Assembly (NCBI RefSeq): GCF_016863495.1
Contig: NZ_BOOZ01000028.1
Span: 1 to 64,000 of the forward strand
Length of the DNA stretch: 64,000 bases
Reading direction: 5' to 3'
Origin: Micromonospora andamanensis
Lineage (GTDB): Bacteria; Actinomycetota; Actinomycetes; Mycobacteriales; Micromonosporaceae
Both the position numbers and the translations under genes were made by a program. Below are positions 7,512-15,961 of this stretch, in pieces (position 1 is the first letter of the stretch; every line of letters starts with the position of its first letter). Under the pieces are notes generated by a model that was not told the DNA's origin, searched no databases, and saw nothing but the letters and a program-made list of their open reading frames with translations.

Positions 7512-10500
7512 CCCTTGAAACCGCCCTTCACGAAGACACCTCCAGCCAAGCCCATGACTGCCCCTACGGCGCACGTCAACCCCAGACCACTCGCCGACAC
7601 ATCACCATTCGTGGATATCACATTGGATGTCATCCCGCCAGCGCAACCAGCAACCATCGACGCAACGATCACCGGAACACCAAAACCGCCAGTGAGTAAG
7701 CCCCCCACCCCCAATGCGACCACAGTTCCAAGAATCATGCCCATCGCGTTCAGCGACTCACCCTCCGTTACCATTCCTGTGGGATCGATGAAGGTAGTCG
7801 GATTAGCGCCAGCATAAGCGTAGCGGTTGCCGTTTCCCGGATTGCCGATAAAGCTGAGGTTGTCCTGCTGGGTGAAGCGGCCTTGGGTGGGGTTGTACCA
7901 ACGCTGGCCAAACTTGGTGTAGCCGGTTGCGGGGTCGTAGGTGCCGCCAGCGTATCGGAGGATGTTGGCTTGCCCGAGGCCCGTTTCTGAAGCGCCGAGA
8001 ATGTTGCCGTAGGGGTCGTAGGTGTAGCTGGCGGACAACGAGCCGTCGGCTTTGACGGCGGCGACGACGGAGCCGAGGCCATCGAGGACGAACGCGTGGT
8101 CGGTGGTGCCGATGCGCAGGCCGAGCGGGGTGCCGAGGCCGTCGCGTTCGACGTAGGCGTTCAGGTTGACGCCGTTCTTCCAGGACTGGAGCCAGGGCAT
8201 GCCGTGCTGGTCTTCGTACCCGTAGGTCAGGTTGATTCCACCGGCACGGGTGAGTTCGACCTGGTCGGTGCCGGCGTAGCCGTAGGTGGTGGTGCCGGTG
8301 GTGGTGGCAGTGGTCATCTGCCGTGCAGCGTTGTAGCCGATGCCGCTGACCGCCGGCGTGCTGGTCCTGGTCTGGTTGCCGCGGGTGTCGTAGGTGTTGT
8401 TGGCCGTGGTGACCTGGTTGGCGCTGTTGTAGGTCAGGGTCTGGGTGGTGGTGCCGTCGACCTTGACGGTCTCCCGGTTGCCGTTGGTGTCATAGGTGTA
8501 GTCGTAGGTCTTGGAATGGTGGTTGGCGGCCTTGGTGAGACGGTCGCCCTTGTCGTAGGTGTACTGGGTTACCTGCCCGTTGGCTTCGTTCTTCTGCCAT
8601 TGCCGTATGCCGGTGTCGTCGGCCTTGGCGGTGGAGCAGGGCTGCCCGGAGACGTACTTCGCGTAGCAGTATGTGGCGTCGAAGACGGTGGCGGGAGTGG
8701 TGGAGTTGCGGGTGGCCGTGATGCGCTTGGGCCGGTCGGACTTGTCGTACGTGGTGGTGACGCGCAGGGCCCAGGTGCTGTTGGTGTCGTTGGTGGCGAA
8801 CCACATGTTTGTGCGGTTGCCGTCCTTGTCGTAGGCGAAGTTGTAGCGGGTGCCGCCGGCGGTGTCCATCCGGACCAGCCAGTTGCGAGTGTTGTAGTAG
8901 TACTTCGTGGTGCCGCGCCCGTCGATGAGTTCGTCGAGGTTGCCGGCGGCGTCGGGGCGGTAGGTCTGCTCCGGGGCACCGGGGGCGGTGCGCTTGCGCA
9001 GACGGTTGAGCTGGTCGTACTGGTAGATGGTGGTGCCTGTGGCATCGGTGCGGATCAGCAGGTTCCCGGAGCCACCGTGTTCGTAGGTGACCGTGCCAGT
9101 GGTGGCGCAGCCGGAATAGCTGGTCTTCGTCAACCGGTCGTCGAGGCTGTATTCGTAGGTGGTGGTGCAACCCCCTGCGGTCTCGGTGCGCAGCCGGCCG
9201 TAGGTGTCGTAGGTGAATGTCTTCGCCGACAGGGTGTTACCGGTCGGCGGCGTCATCGTCTTGAGTTGCTTGTCGCTGTCGTAGCTGTAGGTCGTGGCAT
9301 TTGTGCCGTTGCCGGGGTCGGTGGACGACTTGACGGTGCCGTCGCTGTTGTAGTCGACCTTCGCCTCGGCGGCGAGGGCGTCCGTGCTTGAGGTCTTGTT
9401 GCCGGCGCCGTTGTACGTGTAAGTGGAGCTGTTGCCCTGCGTGTTGATCGACGACGACGGCTGGAAGTTCGCCGTCGGATTCGTCGAGGTCGCCGTGTTC
9501 GCGTACGCGGCCGACGCGCTGGCACCGGTGGGCGACTCGGACTTCGTCTGGGACTGACCGCTGTTGGCGCCGTGCGTGTTGGTGGTGGTGCCGCCCTCGG
9601 CGGAGACGCTCGTCGCGACGTCGCTGAACGGGGTGTACGTCTTGCTACGGCTGTTTCCGGCCGGGTCGGTGACCTTCGTGACCCGCTTGTTGGAGTTCAG
9701 CTCGTAGGTGGTGCGCGGCACCGAGGTGACCGGCAGCGACAGATCCTGTCGGGGGTCAGCCACGTCGGTGACCGTGGAGCTGGTGTAGGCCAGGCGGGTG
9801 GTGGAGCCCTTCATCGTGGCGTTGTCGGTGACCTGGGTCAGCGACGTCACCCGGTGCTGCCCGTCGTAGGTGATCGTGACGAAGGTGTCGTCCTCCATGA
9901 TGATCTTCGTCAGGTCACCGGAGCCGTCGTACTCGAAGGACACCTTGCGCCAGGTCGCACTCTGGATCGTCTTGAGTCGGTTGTTGGCGTCGTAGACGTA
10001 CGACACGTCACGCCAGTTGCCGTCGCTGCCGGTGTGCCGGTAACGGGTCAGCCGATCACCGGTGTAGGTCACCGCCGCCGTACGCACCGACCCGACGCCC
10101 CGGTCCGAGGTCACTGTCGACATCTTCCCCCCGCTGTAGGAGAAGTCGACCACGTTGTCGTTACGGTCCTCGGTCTTGTCGAGCACACCGTCCGAGGTGA
10201 AGAACAACTCCTTGCCGCTGTCGTTCTCGGTCAGCTTCCAGCCGGTGCCGTTGCGGGCCAACTGCGCCTTGAACTCACCCGGCGAGGTGTAGCCCGAGCC
10301 CGACGCGGTGAACTTCCCGACCACTCCGTCGGCGGCCACGTAGGTGACCGAGTTGTCGTCGGTGGCCTCGATCAGCCGTACGTCCACTCCAGAGCGGGTC
10401 CGCCACCCCGGGCCGTGCGCCCCGTTGGCGATGTCGCTGCCCAACAGCAGGCTGTTGAACGACGCCCCGAGGGTCACGTTCTCCGCGATCCCCGGCAACG

Positions 10501-10837
10501 TCAACTCCGTGCTGGTCAACAGCAGGTTCCCGGAGCCGACGTTGACCTTCGCCTGCAATCGGTCGGTCAACGAGAACGACAACTGCGTACCGTTGCGCAC
10601 CGGCCCGGTGCCCTTCGGCACCGACGGTGCCGCACCCGCCACCATCGCCCGAGCCGCCGGCTGCGTCGCGGAGTCGAAAAGCCACACGTTCGGCCCCGAC
10701 TGCGGCGACACCACCGGCTCAATTCCGGCGGACGGCGGAACCGCAGCCTCTGGCGCCGCCTGCACCGGCAGCGCAACCAGGGTTGACGCGGCGATGAACA
10801 CCGACGCCACCCCGACACTTACCTGACGAGATAACAC
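7508..10837 (-). CDS. Secreted RHS/YD-repeat protein with hydrophobic C-terminal domain
   Basis: About 1109 residues from the GTG at 10837, which is preceded by GGGAGGG. A Sec signal peptide (VSVGVASVFIAASTLVALPVQAAPEA) is followed by many YD repeats (YDANNRLKTI, YDQLNRLRKRT, YDKGDRLTKA). The RHS core ends with YDPATGYTKFGQRWYNPTQGRFTQQD, NRYAYAGANPTTFIDPTG. YD repeats build a hollow shell that encloses the C-terminal part. The 88 residues after DPTG (bases 7511-7774) are glycine-rich and hydrophobic (MGMILGTVVALGVGGLLTGG, LTCAVGAVMGLAGGVFVKGG), unlike nuclease or deaminase toxins. It is the middle gene of a small minus-strand operon. GC and codon use look typical of the window. Confidence 0.88.
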   Translation of the reverse strand: MLSRQVSVGVASVFIAASTLVALPVQAAPEAAVPPSAGIEPVVSPQSGPNVWLFDSATQPAARAMVAGAAPSVPKGTGPVRNGTQLSFSLTDRLQAKVNVGSGNLLLTSTELTLPGIAENVTLGASFNSLLLGSDIANGAHGPGWRTRSGVDVRLIEATDDNSVTYVAADGVVGKFTASGSGYTSPGEFKAQLARNGTGWKLTENDSGKELFFTSDGVLDKTEDRNDNVVDFSYSGGKMSTVTSDRGVGSVRTAAVTYTGDRLTRYRHTGSDGNWRDVSYVYDANNRLKTIQSATWRKVSFEYDGSGDLTKIIMEDDTFVTITYDGQHRVTSLTQVTDNATMKGSTTRLAYTSSTVTDVADPRQDLSLPVTSVPRTTYELNSNKRVTKVTDPAGNSRSKTYTPFSDVATSVSAEGGTTTNTHGANSGQSQTKSESPTGASASAAYANTATSTNPTANFQPSSSINTQGNSSTYTYNGAGNKTSSTDALAAEAKVDYNSDGTVKSSTDPGNGTNATTYSYDSDKQLKTMTPPTGNTLSAKTFTYDTYGRLRTETAGGCTTTYEYSLDDRLTKTSYSGCATTGTVTYEHGGSGNLLIRTDATGTTIYQYDQLNRLRKRTAPGAPEQTYRPDAAGNLDELIDGRGTTKYYYNTRNWLVRMDTAGGTRYNFAYDKDGNRTNMWFATNDTNSTWALRVTTTYDKSDRPKRITATRNSTTPATVFDATYCYAKYVSGQPCSTAKADDTGIRQWQKNEANGQVTQYTYDKGDRLTKAANHHSKTYDYTYDTNGNRETVKVDGTTTQTLTYNSANQVTTANNTYDTRGNQTRTSTPAVSGIGYNAARQMTTATTTGTTTYGYAGTDQVELTRAGGINLTYGYEDQHGMPWLQSWKNGVNLNAYVERDGLGTPLGLRIGTTDHAFVLDGLGSVVAAVKADGSLSASYTYDPYGNILGASETGLGQANILRYAGGTYDPATGYTKFGQRWYNPTQGRFTQQDNLSFIGNPGNGNRYAYAGANPTTFIDPTGMVTEGESLNAMGMILGTVVALGVGGLLTGGFGVPVIVASMVAGCAGGMTSNVISTNGDVSASGLGLTCAVGAVMGLAGGVFVKGGFKG

Positions 10838-10963
10838 ACACCCTCCCAATATGAATTCGACAGGCCGATCCCGCCGAAGAAAAACCCGTTTCCGGATTAC
10901 CGATAAAGCGCACGGTGCCGCCGCGACGCATCCCAAACAGGTAATGCATCGCAAGCAGATAAA

Positions 10964-11140
10964 TCAGGCGGCCCGCTTCAGTTCGTCATCCTCATGGAGC
11001 GACGGATCATCCTGCCGACTCGGCGGCAGCGACGCGAGAATGCGCAAGTCGCGGTCGACTCTGCGGGACGCTCGAATCAACGCCCAGGCGGCGTACAGAC
11101 TCAGGAGAAAACAAACTAGCCCGACAGCAGCCGCCCTCAT
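10964..11140 (-). CDS. Small single-pass membrane protein
   Basis: A 58-residue protein beginning MRAAAVGLVCFLLSLYAAWALIRASRR: one N-terminal transmembrane helix and then a charged tail with DRDLRILASLPPSR and DDELKRAA. No family recognised. The open frame extends upstream to 11302, but the region before the ATG at 11140 is not membrane-like and is cysteine-rich in a way that suggests it is not translated. It sits 126 bases before the RHS gene on the same strand and could be part of that operon. Existence is moderately supported only. Confidence 0.45.
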   Translation of the reverse strand: MRAAAVGLVCFLLSLYAAWALIRASRRVDRDLRILASLPPSRQDDPSLHEDDELKRAA

Positions 11141-11396
11141 GGACAGCGCACAATGGCATAACGCACGAAGCTCCCCGTAACAGCTCGTCCAGCAGATACT
11201 TGCCTTACGACAAGCTATAGCAGGGCTTGAATCAGAGCAATGCAAGTTACAAGCTGCAAGGAGCTTCCTCATGAACCGGGCAATACGAACCTTTGGTGTC
11301 ACAGCCAGTTACTTGTGACAGTCCTGTCTGAGTGGCGGCGAAGAGGCACCTGACGGACAACCCGTACACGGCCCTGGCATCAGCCGACGCGCCGCG

Positions 11397-11873
11397 TCAC
11401 CGTCGCCTCCGTAGTGGTCGGGGTGTGGCCGCCGGGCCGGCGGACGGTTTGCGTCCCTGCCTGCGCAGACATTCGGGCTCCGGGCAGATACACCGGAAGC
11501 GCACCTCCTCGGTGGGGATCTTCGATCCGCCGCAGTCGTGCTCGATGCCGGGCAGGATCGTCGGCACGCACCCCATGCACCGGGTCTCCGCGATGGGCTG
11601 GGCGCGACGCACCCAGCCGACGATCCGCAGGTGCAGCTCCTGCGGCGACACGTCGGGCAGGTCGGCGATGGCGTCGTAGTAACAGGCGGCCATCGCCAGG
11701 GACAGTCCGGACACATCCGGGCCGTACCTCCGCAGCAAGTGGCCGCGTACCGTGCCGCAGGGCCACGCGTCGCCGCACCCCGCGCAGCCCCAGGAAGGGC
11801 GACCAGGGCGGTGTCGGTCAGGATGCGACGGGTCCGCCAACCGCCGCCGGTCGCCAGGCTCGCCGCCGGTCAT
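11397..11873 (-). CDS. Cysteine-rich protein of unknown function
   Basis: A 158-residue protein. It opens with a polar segment, then WGCAGCGDAWPCGTVRGHLLRRYG, a helical middle (LAMAACYYDAIADLPDVSPQELHLRIVGWVRRAQP), and a second cysteine cluster, TRCMGCVPTILPGIEHDCGG followed by RCICPEPECLRRQG. The paired CxxC and CxC groups and His suggest zinc binding. Similar short proteins with a CxGCGxxWPC start are common beside regulators in Micromonosporaceae (from memory); their role is unknown to me. The ATG overlaps the stop of the upstream gene (ATGA at 11870-11873). Confidence 0.6.
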   Translation of the reverse strand: MTGGEPGDRRRLADPSHPDRHRPGRPSWGCAGCGDAWPCGTVRGHLLRRYGPDVSGLSLAMAACYYDAIADLPDVSPQELHLRIVGWVRRAQPIAETRCMGCVPTILPGIEHDCGGSKIPTEEVRFRCICPEPECLRRQGRKPSAGPAATPRPLRRRR

Positions 11874-12154
11874 CGCGCGCCGGACAGGCACGCCCTGATG
11901 GCCGCCACCAAGACGTACGCCTCCCAGCAGTGATGACGTCCACAGTCGGGACTCCGGTGGTCACAGGAGTGGGCGTGCGTCAGGACCAGTCCGTCGGTGA
12001 CCTGACGGCTCACCGCGACCACCGACACGAGGACATCGCGCCCGGCAGCCCTACCCGGCTCCGGATACCACTCACCGGCCAGCAGGAGCAGCACCTGGCC
12101 GGGGGGCACGTCAATGTCGATCGGCACGCCGCACCTCCACCTGAGCGCCTTCAT
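11870..12154 (-). CDS. Small Cys/His-containing protein of unknown function
   Basis: A 94-residue protein, MKALRWRCGVPIDIDVPPGQ at the start and a Cys/His-rich end, HAHSCDHRSPDCGRHHCWEAYVL. It is coupled by a four-base overlap to the cysteine-rich gene that follows, and divergent from the XRE regulator gene at 12269. The open frame continues upstream to 12706, but that part lies antisense to the regulator and has no protein-like composition, so I start at the ATG at 12154. Metal binding is plausible; function is unknown. Confidence 0.5.
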   Translation of the reverse strand: MKALRWRCGVPIDIDVPPGQVLLLLAGEWYPEPGRAAGRDVLVSVVAVSRQVTDGLVLTHAHSCDHRSPDCGRHHCWEAYVLVAAIRACLSGAR

Positions 12155-12268
12155 CCCTTCGGTTCCGGCCAGTCGGCGCGGACCTGAACGTAGGTTGCCG
12201 ACTACCCTGCGTGTGCGGAAAGGTGTGAGCAGTGTGCCCACAGCACAGCCAACGTGGTGGAGGCGCCG
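12155..12268. promoter_or_regulatory. Divergent promoter region of the Cys-rich pair and the XRE regulator
   Basis: One hundred and fourteen bases separate the two divergent starts. A GGTGGAGG site (12256-12263) five bases before the ATG at 12269 sets the regulator start. I see no clear palindrome. Confidence 0.35.
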
Positions 12269-13477
12269 ATGGCGGATTTCGGGGCGACCCTGAAACGGCA
12301 CCGGCTGGCGGCAGGCTTGTCGCTGCGCGCACTCGGTGCGGCAACCCACATCGACTACTCGTACCTGTCCCAGGTGGAGCGAGGTGCCCGGAACGCGTCC
12401 CGGAAGCTGGCGCAGGTTTGCGACGACACGCTCGGTCTGGGCGGCGCGCTCGTACAGGTCTGGCAGCAGCAGGTAGGCGAGGCCGACATGCACAGACGCA
12501 GGTTCCTTGCAATGGGTGCCCTGGCCGCCGCGCCAGCTGTCGCCCCGATGGTCAATCTGGAAGCCCTCCGGCACGGTTTCAGCACCGCCGCAGGACACAC
12601 CGACGAATGGGACCAGATCGTCGTCGACTACGGCTATGACTATTACCGGCTCCCCGCCGACCTGCTGGGTCGCCAGCTCACCGCCGACCTGACTGTTCTT
12701 CAGCATCAGCTCGCAGTCACCAACGGCCCCGAGCGGGCAGGGCTGCTACGGGCCGCCTCGAAGCTGTCGCTGGTCGTCGCGTTCGGGATGGTCGCCTCGG
12801 GGCAGGGTTGGGCGGCCAGCAGGTGGTGGCGGTCAGCGCGCAGACTCGCCGAAGAATCCGCTGATCCGGACTCGGTTGTCGCAGGATGGGCGTGGGATGT
12901 GGTGAACGGCTGCTACGACGGCCGTGATCCCGACAAGGTCGTAGAGCTGTCGGACCATGCAATGCCACTGATATCCGGGCGAGCGTCGGCGGCGACATGC
13001 GGTCTACTGGCCGGACGGGCGCAGGCCCTCTCGCTGGCTGGACGGCATGCGGAGGCGATAGCCACCGTCGAGCAACTGTCGGACCTCGCAGAACAGCTAC
13101 CCACTTCGGTGATCAACGACGTTGGATCACTTTGGGGGTGGCCCGAGCACAGGCTGCATCACACAGCCTCGTGGGTGTACACGCACGCCGGGCGCTTCGT
13201 GGACGCGGAGCGCGCCCAAACCCAGGCACTCGCGTTGTATCCGCAGCCCCAGGCGCGGCTACGCGCCCAGGTGCAACTGCACAAGGCCGCATGCTTGGTT
13301 CGGGACGGTGACATCCCCGACGGTCTGCGGTTGGCCGCCGACCTGCTCGATGGTTTGCCGGCCGAGCACCGCAACGAACTGCTGCTGACCGTGGCCAGGC
13401 AGGTGGCAGACGCCGTTCCGGCAGGTGAGCGGCGGCGACCCGCGTACGGGGAGTTGACCGCCCGGGTCGGCGCATAG
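12269..13477 (+). CDS. XRE-family transcriptional regulator with TPR-like C-terminus
   Basis: A 402-residue protein. Residues 1-60 are a helix-turn-helix domain (FGATLKRHRLAAGLSLRALGAATHIDYSYLSQVERGARNAS). A linker, MHRRRFLAMGALAAAPAVAP, resembles a twin-arginine motif but lies inside the protein, as it does in many actinomycete regulators of this class. The remaining ~280 residues are alpha-helical with TPR-like repeats (AGRAQALSLAGRHAEAIATVEQL, ASWVYTHAGRFVDAERAQTQAL), a likely peptide or protein sensor. It may control the divergent Cys-rich pair. The ATG at 12269 is chosen over the GTG at 12254 on ribosome-site spacing. Confidence 0.85.
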   Translation: MADFGATLKRHRLAAGLSLRALGAATHIDYSYLSQVERGARNASRKLAQVCDDTLGLGGALVQVWQQQVGEADMHRRRFLAMGALAAAPAVAPMVNLEALRHGFSTAAGHTDEWDQIVVDYGYDYYRLPADLLGRQLTADLTVLQHQLAVTNGPERAGLLRAASKLSLVVAFGMVASGQGWAASRWWRSARRLAEESADPDSVVAGWAWDVVNGCYDGRDPDKVVELSDHAMPLISGRASAATCGLLAGRAQALSLAGRHAEAIATVEQLSDLAEQLPTSVINDVGSLWGWPEHRLHHTASWVYTHAGRFVDAERAQTQALALYPQPQARLRAQVQLHKAACLVRDGDIPDGLRLAADLLDGLPAEHRNELLLTVARQVADAVPAGERRRPAYGELTARVGA

Positions 13478-13480
13478 GCT
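13475..13480 (+). promoter_or_regulatory. -10 hexamer TAGGCT of the GNAT gene
   Basis: TAGGCT lies seven bases before the ATG at 13488 and TTGACC lies 15 bases upstream of it (13454-13459), both inside the end of the regulator gene. The spacing predicts a leaderless transcript. Confidence 0.45.
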
Positions 13481-13487
13481 GCCGGCC

Positions 13488-14024
13488 ATGGGCATCGCCT
13501 ACATTCACCACACCAGCCTCACCCCTGCCCTGGTGGACGTCCTGGCTGACCTGTACGCGGTGGTGTACGCCGAACCGCCCTACGACGAGGGACCGGACGA
13601 GGTGGCGGGTTTCCGCGACGGCCTACCCGAGCAGGCCGAGCGGGCCGGATTCACCCTGCACACCGCCCACCAGGATGACGCGTTGATCGGAGCGGCGTAC
13701 GGATGGACGATGCCGGCCGGGGCGTGGTGGCGCAATGCCGACCGGCATCCGGCCCCCGACATCCACGGCGCCGACAAGCTCGCGGTCATGGAATGGATCG
13801 TCCATCCACGGTTCCGCCGCCGGGGTGTCGGTGCTGGGCTGATGCGACGTCTGCTCGACGGGCGGCAGGAGCCGGTCGCGACACTTGCAGCCAACCCGGA
13901 GTCGGCCGCCCGAGGCATGTACGAGCGGGCCGGGTGGGTGCAGGTCGCGAAGTCGACGTTGCCGTGGGGTACGCCGATGGACGTTCTGGTGTTGCGGCTG
14001 CCCTCCGACGGCATCGACGGTTGA
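13488..14024 (+). CDS. GNAT-family N-acetyltransferase
   Basis: A 178-residue acetyl-CoA-dependent acetyltransferase. The acetyl-CoA binding motif is MEWIVHPRFRRRGVGAGLMRRLL in the second half, with the R-R-x-G-V-G turn, followed by TLAANPESAARGMYERAGW, which is the usual motif B. The substrate is unknown. It begins ten bases after the regulator stop; lack of a ribosome site and the -10 element at 13475 suggest its own leaderless promoter. It ends ten bases before the convergent histidine kinase gene. Confidence 0.85.
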   Translation: MGIAYIHHTSLTPALVDVLADLYAVVYAEPPYDEGPDEVAGFRDGLPEQAERAGFTLHTAHQDDALIGAAYGWTMPAGAWWRNADRHPAPDIHGADKLAVMEWIVHPRFRRRGVGAGLMRRLLDGRQEPVATLAANPESAARGMYERAGWVQVAKSTLPWGTPMDVLVLRLPSDGIDG

Positions 14025-14034
14025 CGGCGACGGG

Positions 14035-15225
14035 TCAGCGGGCGACCTCGGCCGCCGGCAGGCTGACGGTCACCTCCAGGCCGCCACCGGGCTGCGCGAT
14101 GGCTGTCACCGTGCCGCAGTGCGCGTCGCAGACCGCGCGCACGATGGACAGGCCGAGGCCCGACCCGCGTGCCCCGGTCCGCTCCCGGCCGCCCCGCCGG
14201 AAGGGCTCGAACAGCCCCGGCACGTCGGCCGGGTCCACCTCGAAGCCGGTGTTGCCGACCACCAGCCAGGATCGCTGCCCGTCCGAGCCGGTCCGCACCC
14301 AGAGCCGGCCGTGCAGGTGGTTGTAGCGGACCGCGTTCTCGATCAGGTTGCCGGCCAGCCGGTCCAGCAGCCCCGGATCGCCCACCACCGGCGCCGGCTC
14401 CAGCGACGTCTGGACCGCCAGCTTGATCCGCTCCACCTCCCGGCGTACGGCGGAGAGCGCGTTGACGGTGCCGGCGGCCAGGTCGAACTCGCTGCGCCGG
14501 CCGAGCCGTTGACCGGCCTGCGCCTCGCTGCGCGCCAGCACCAGCAGCGCGTCGACAAGCCCGTTGGCCCGTTCGGAGGCGTCGCGGACCACCGTCGCCA
14601 TCCGGCGGTACTCGGCCGTGTCCGCCTCGTCGTCGCTGAGCGTCACGTCGATTTCGGTACGCATCACCGCCAGCGGCGTACGCAGCTCGTGTGAGGCGTT
14701 GGCGACGAACCGTTTCTGTGCCTCGAAGGCGGCGGCGATCCGATCCAGCATGGCGTCGAACGTGTCGGCCAGCTCGGCCACCTCGTCGTTCGCTCCGGAG
14801 TAGCCGATCCGTTGGTCCAGCGTGGTCTCGCCGAGCCGACGTGCGGTGGCGGTGACCTGGTGCAGCGGACGCAGCGCGCGCCCGGCGACGGCGTACGCGC
14901 CGACCACGCCGACCACGCCGATCGCGAGCAGCGCGGCCAACCCCTTGGCCAGCAACTCCCCCGAGGCCGAGTCGACGAGCCGCTGCTGCCACGCGGCGGC
15001 CTCCAGGGTGCTCCCGTCGGCGAGCACGACGGTGGTGCCGGGCAGCAGCTCGTCGGTGGGGCGCAGCGCGTCGCGCACCAGCAACCAGGCCAGCAGGACC
15101 AGGATCGCACCGGCGCCGACAAGCAGCACGCCGTTGAGCAGGGTCAGCCGCAGCCGCAGCGTGGGACGTAGCCGCAGGTCGGGCCGCCGCAGCACGGGCA
15201 GCCGCCGGTTCGATGGGCGGCTCAC
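14035..15225 (-). CDS. Sensor histidine kinase
   Basis: A 396-residue membrane kinase. Two transmembrane segments (about 27-50 and 95-115) flank a short extracellular loop of ~45 residues. A HAMP linker (GRALRPLHQVTATARRLGET) follows, then the dimerisation helix with phospho-acceptor His179 in VANASHELRTPLAVM. The ATPase domain has NLIENAVRYNH (N box) and GARGSGLGLSIVRAV (G box). It starts with GTG overlapping the response-regulator stop (GTGA), so both are made from one transcript. The signal is unknown. Confidence 0.92.
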   Translation of the reverse strand: MSRPSNRRLPVLRRPDLRLRPTLRLRLTLLNGVLLVGAGAILVLLAWLLVRDALRPTDELLPGTTVVLADGSTLEAAAWQQRLVDSASGELLAKGLAALLAIGVVGVVGAYAVAGRALRPLHQVTATARRLGETTLDQRIGYSGANDEVAELADTFDAMLDRIAAAFEAQKRFVANASHELRTPLAVMRTEIDVTLSDDEADTAEYRRMATVVRDASERANGLVDALLVLARSEAQAGQRLGRRSEFDLAAGTVNALSAVRREVERIKLAVQTSLEPAPVVGDPGLLDRLAGNLIENAVRYNHLHGRLWVRTGSDGQRSWLVVGNTGFEVDPADVPGLFEPFRRGGRERTGARGSGLGLSIVRAVCDAHCGTVTAIAQPGGGLEVTVSLPAAEVAR

Positions 15226-15890
15226 GCCACCACCTCGGCCGTCCGGTAGCCGGCACCGACCACGGTCTCGATAAGCGGTGGGTCACCCAGTTTGCGGCGC
15301 AGCGTCATCACGGTGACCCGGACGATTGTGGTGAACGGGTCGGTGTTGGCGTCCCAGACCCGTTCCAGCAGTTCCTCGCTGGAGACCACCGCGCCCCGGG
15401 CCTTGAGCAGCTCGCAGAGCACACCGAACTCCTTGTTCGTCAGCTCCACGGACGCGCCGCCCCGGGTGGCCGTGCGGCGGGCCGGGTCGACCACCAGGTC
15501 GGCGAGTTCCAGCACCGGCGGTGCCGCCGGAGTGGCGCGGCGGCCCAACGCCTGCACCCGGGCGACCAGTTCGTCGAAGGCGAACGGCTTGGGTAGGTAG
15601 TCGTCGGCACCGAGCTGTAAGCCTTCCACCCGGTCGGCGACCGTAACGCTGGCGGTGAGCATCAGCACCCGGGTCAGCGCGCCGGAGGCGGCCAGCTCCG
15701 CGCAGATCTGGTCACCGTGCATGCCGGGCAGGTCGCGGTCGAGCACCACCACGTCGTACCGGGTCACGAACACCATCTCGTGACCGCTGTCACCGTCGTA
15801 CGCGACGTCCACAGCCATGCCGCGTTTGCGCAGGCCCCGCGCTATCGCGTCGGCGAGGTTGCGCTCGTCCTCGACCACCAGTACCCGCAT
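15222..15890 (-). CDS. OmpR/PhoB-family response regulator
   Basis: A 222-residue two-component regulator. The receiver domain begins MRVLVVEDERNLADAIARGL with acidic residues, the phospho-acceptor Asp51 in VVVLDRDLPGM, the conserved Thr in LMLTASVT and Lys in YLPKPFAFDEL. Residues ~125-220 are a winged-helix DNA-binding domain (ELTNKEFGVLCELLKARGAVVSSEELLERVWD, VRVTVMTLRRKLGDPPLIETVVGAGYR). It is the first gene of the operon with the kinase. Confidence 0.93.
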   Translation of the reverse strand: MRVLVVEDERNLADAIARGLRKRGMAVDVAYDGDSGHEMVFVTRYDVVVLDRDLPGMHGDQICAELAASGALTRVLMLTASVTVADRVEGLQLGADDYLPKPFAFDELVARVQALGRRATPAAPPVLELADLVVDPARRTATRGGASVELTNKEFGVLCELLKARGAVVSSEELLERVWDANTDPFTTIVRVTVMTLRRKLGDPPLIETVVGAGYRTAEVVA

Positions 15891-15961
15891 GCCCGCCCCT
15901 TTTCCGCCCGCTGACCACCGACAACGTAACGTCGCCGGCCAAGCCGCCCGTGACGGGACGG

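Noticed and set aside
8096..9391. Long Val/Gly-rich plus-strand ORF of 431 codons
   Set aside because: It lies antisense to the RHS gene; its composition simply mirrors the complement of YD repeats and it has no ribosome site or homology-like motifs.
13580..15286. 568-codon minus-strand ORF overlapping the histidine kinase
   Set aside because: Arg/Ala-rich frame shadow of the kinase and the GNAT gene antisense; the kinase frame holds all catalytic motifs.
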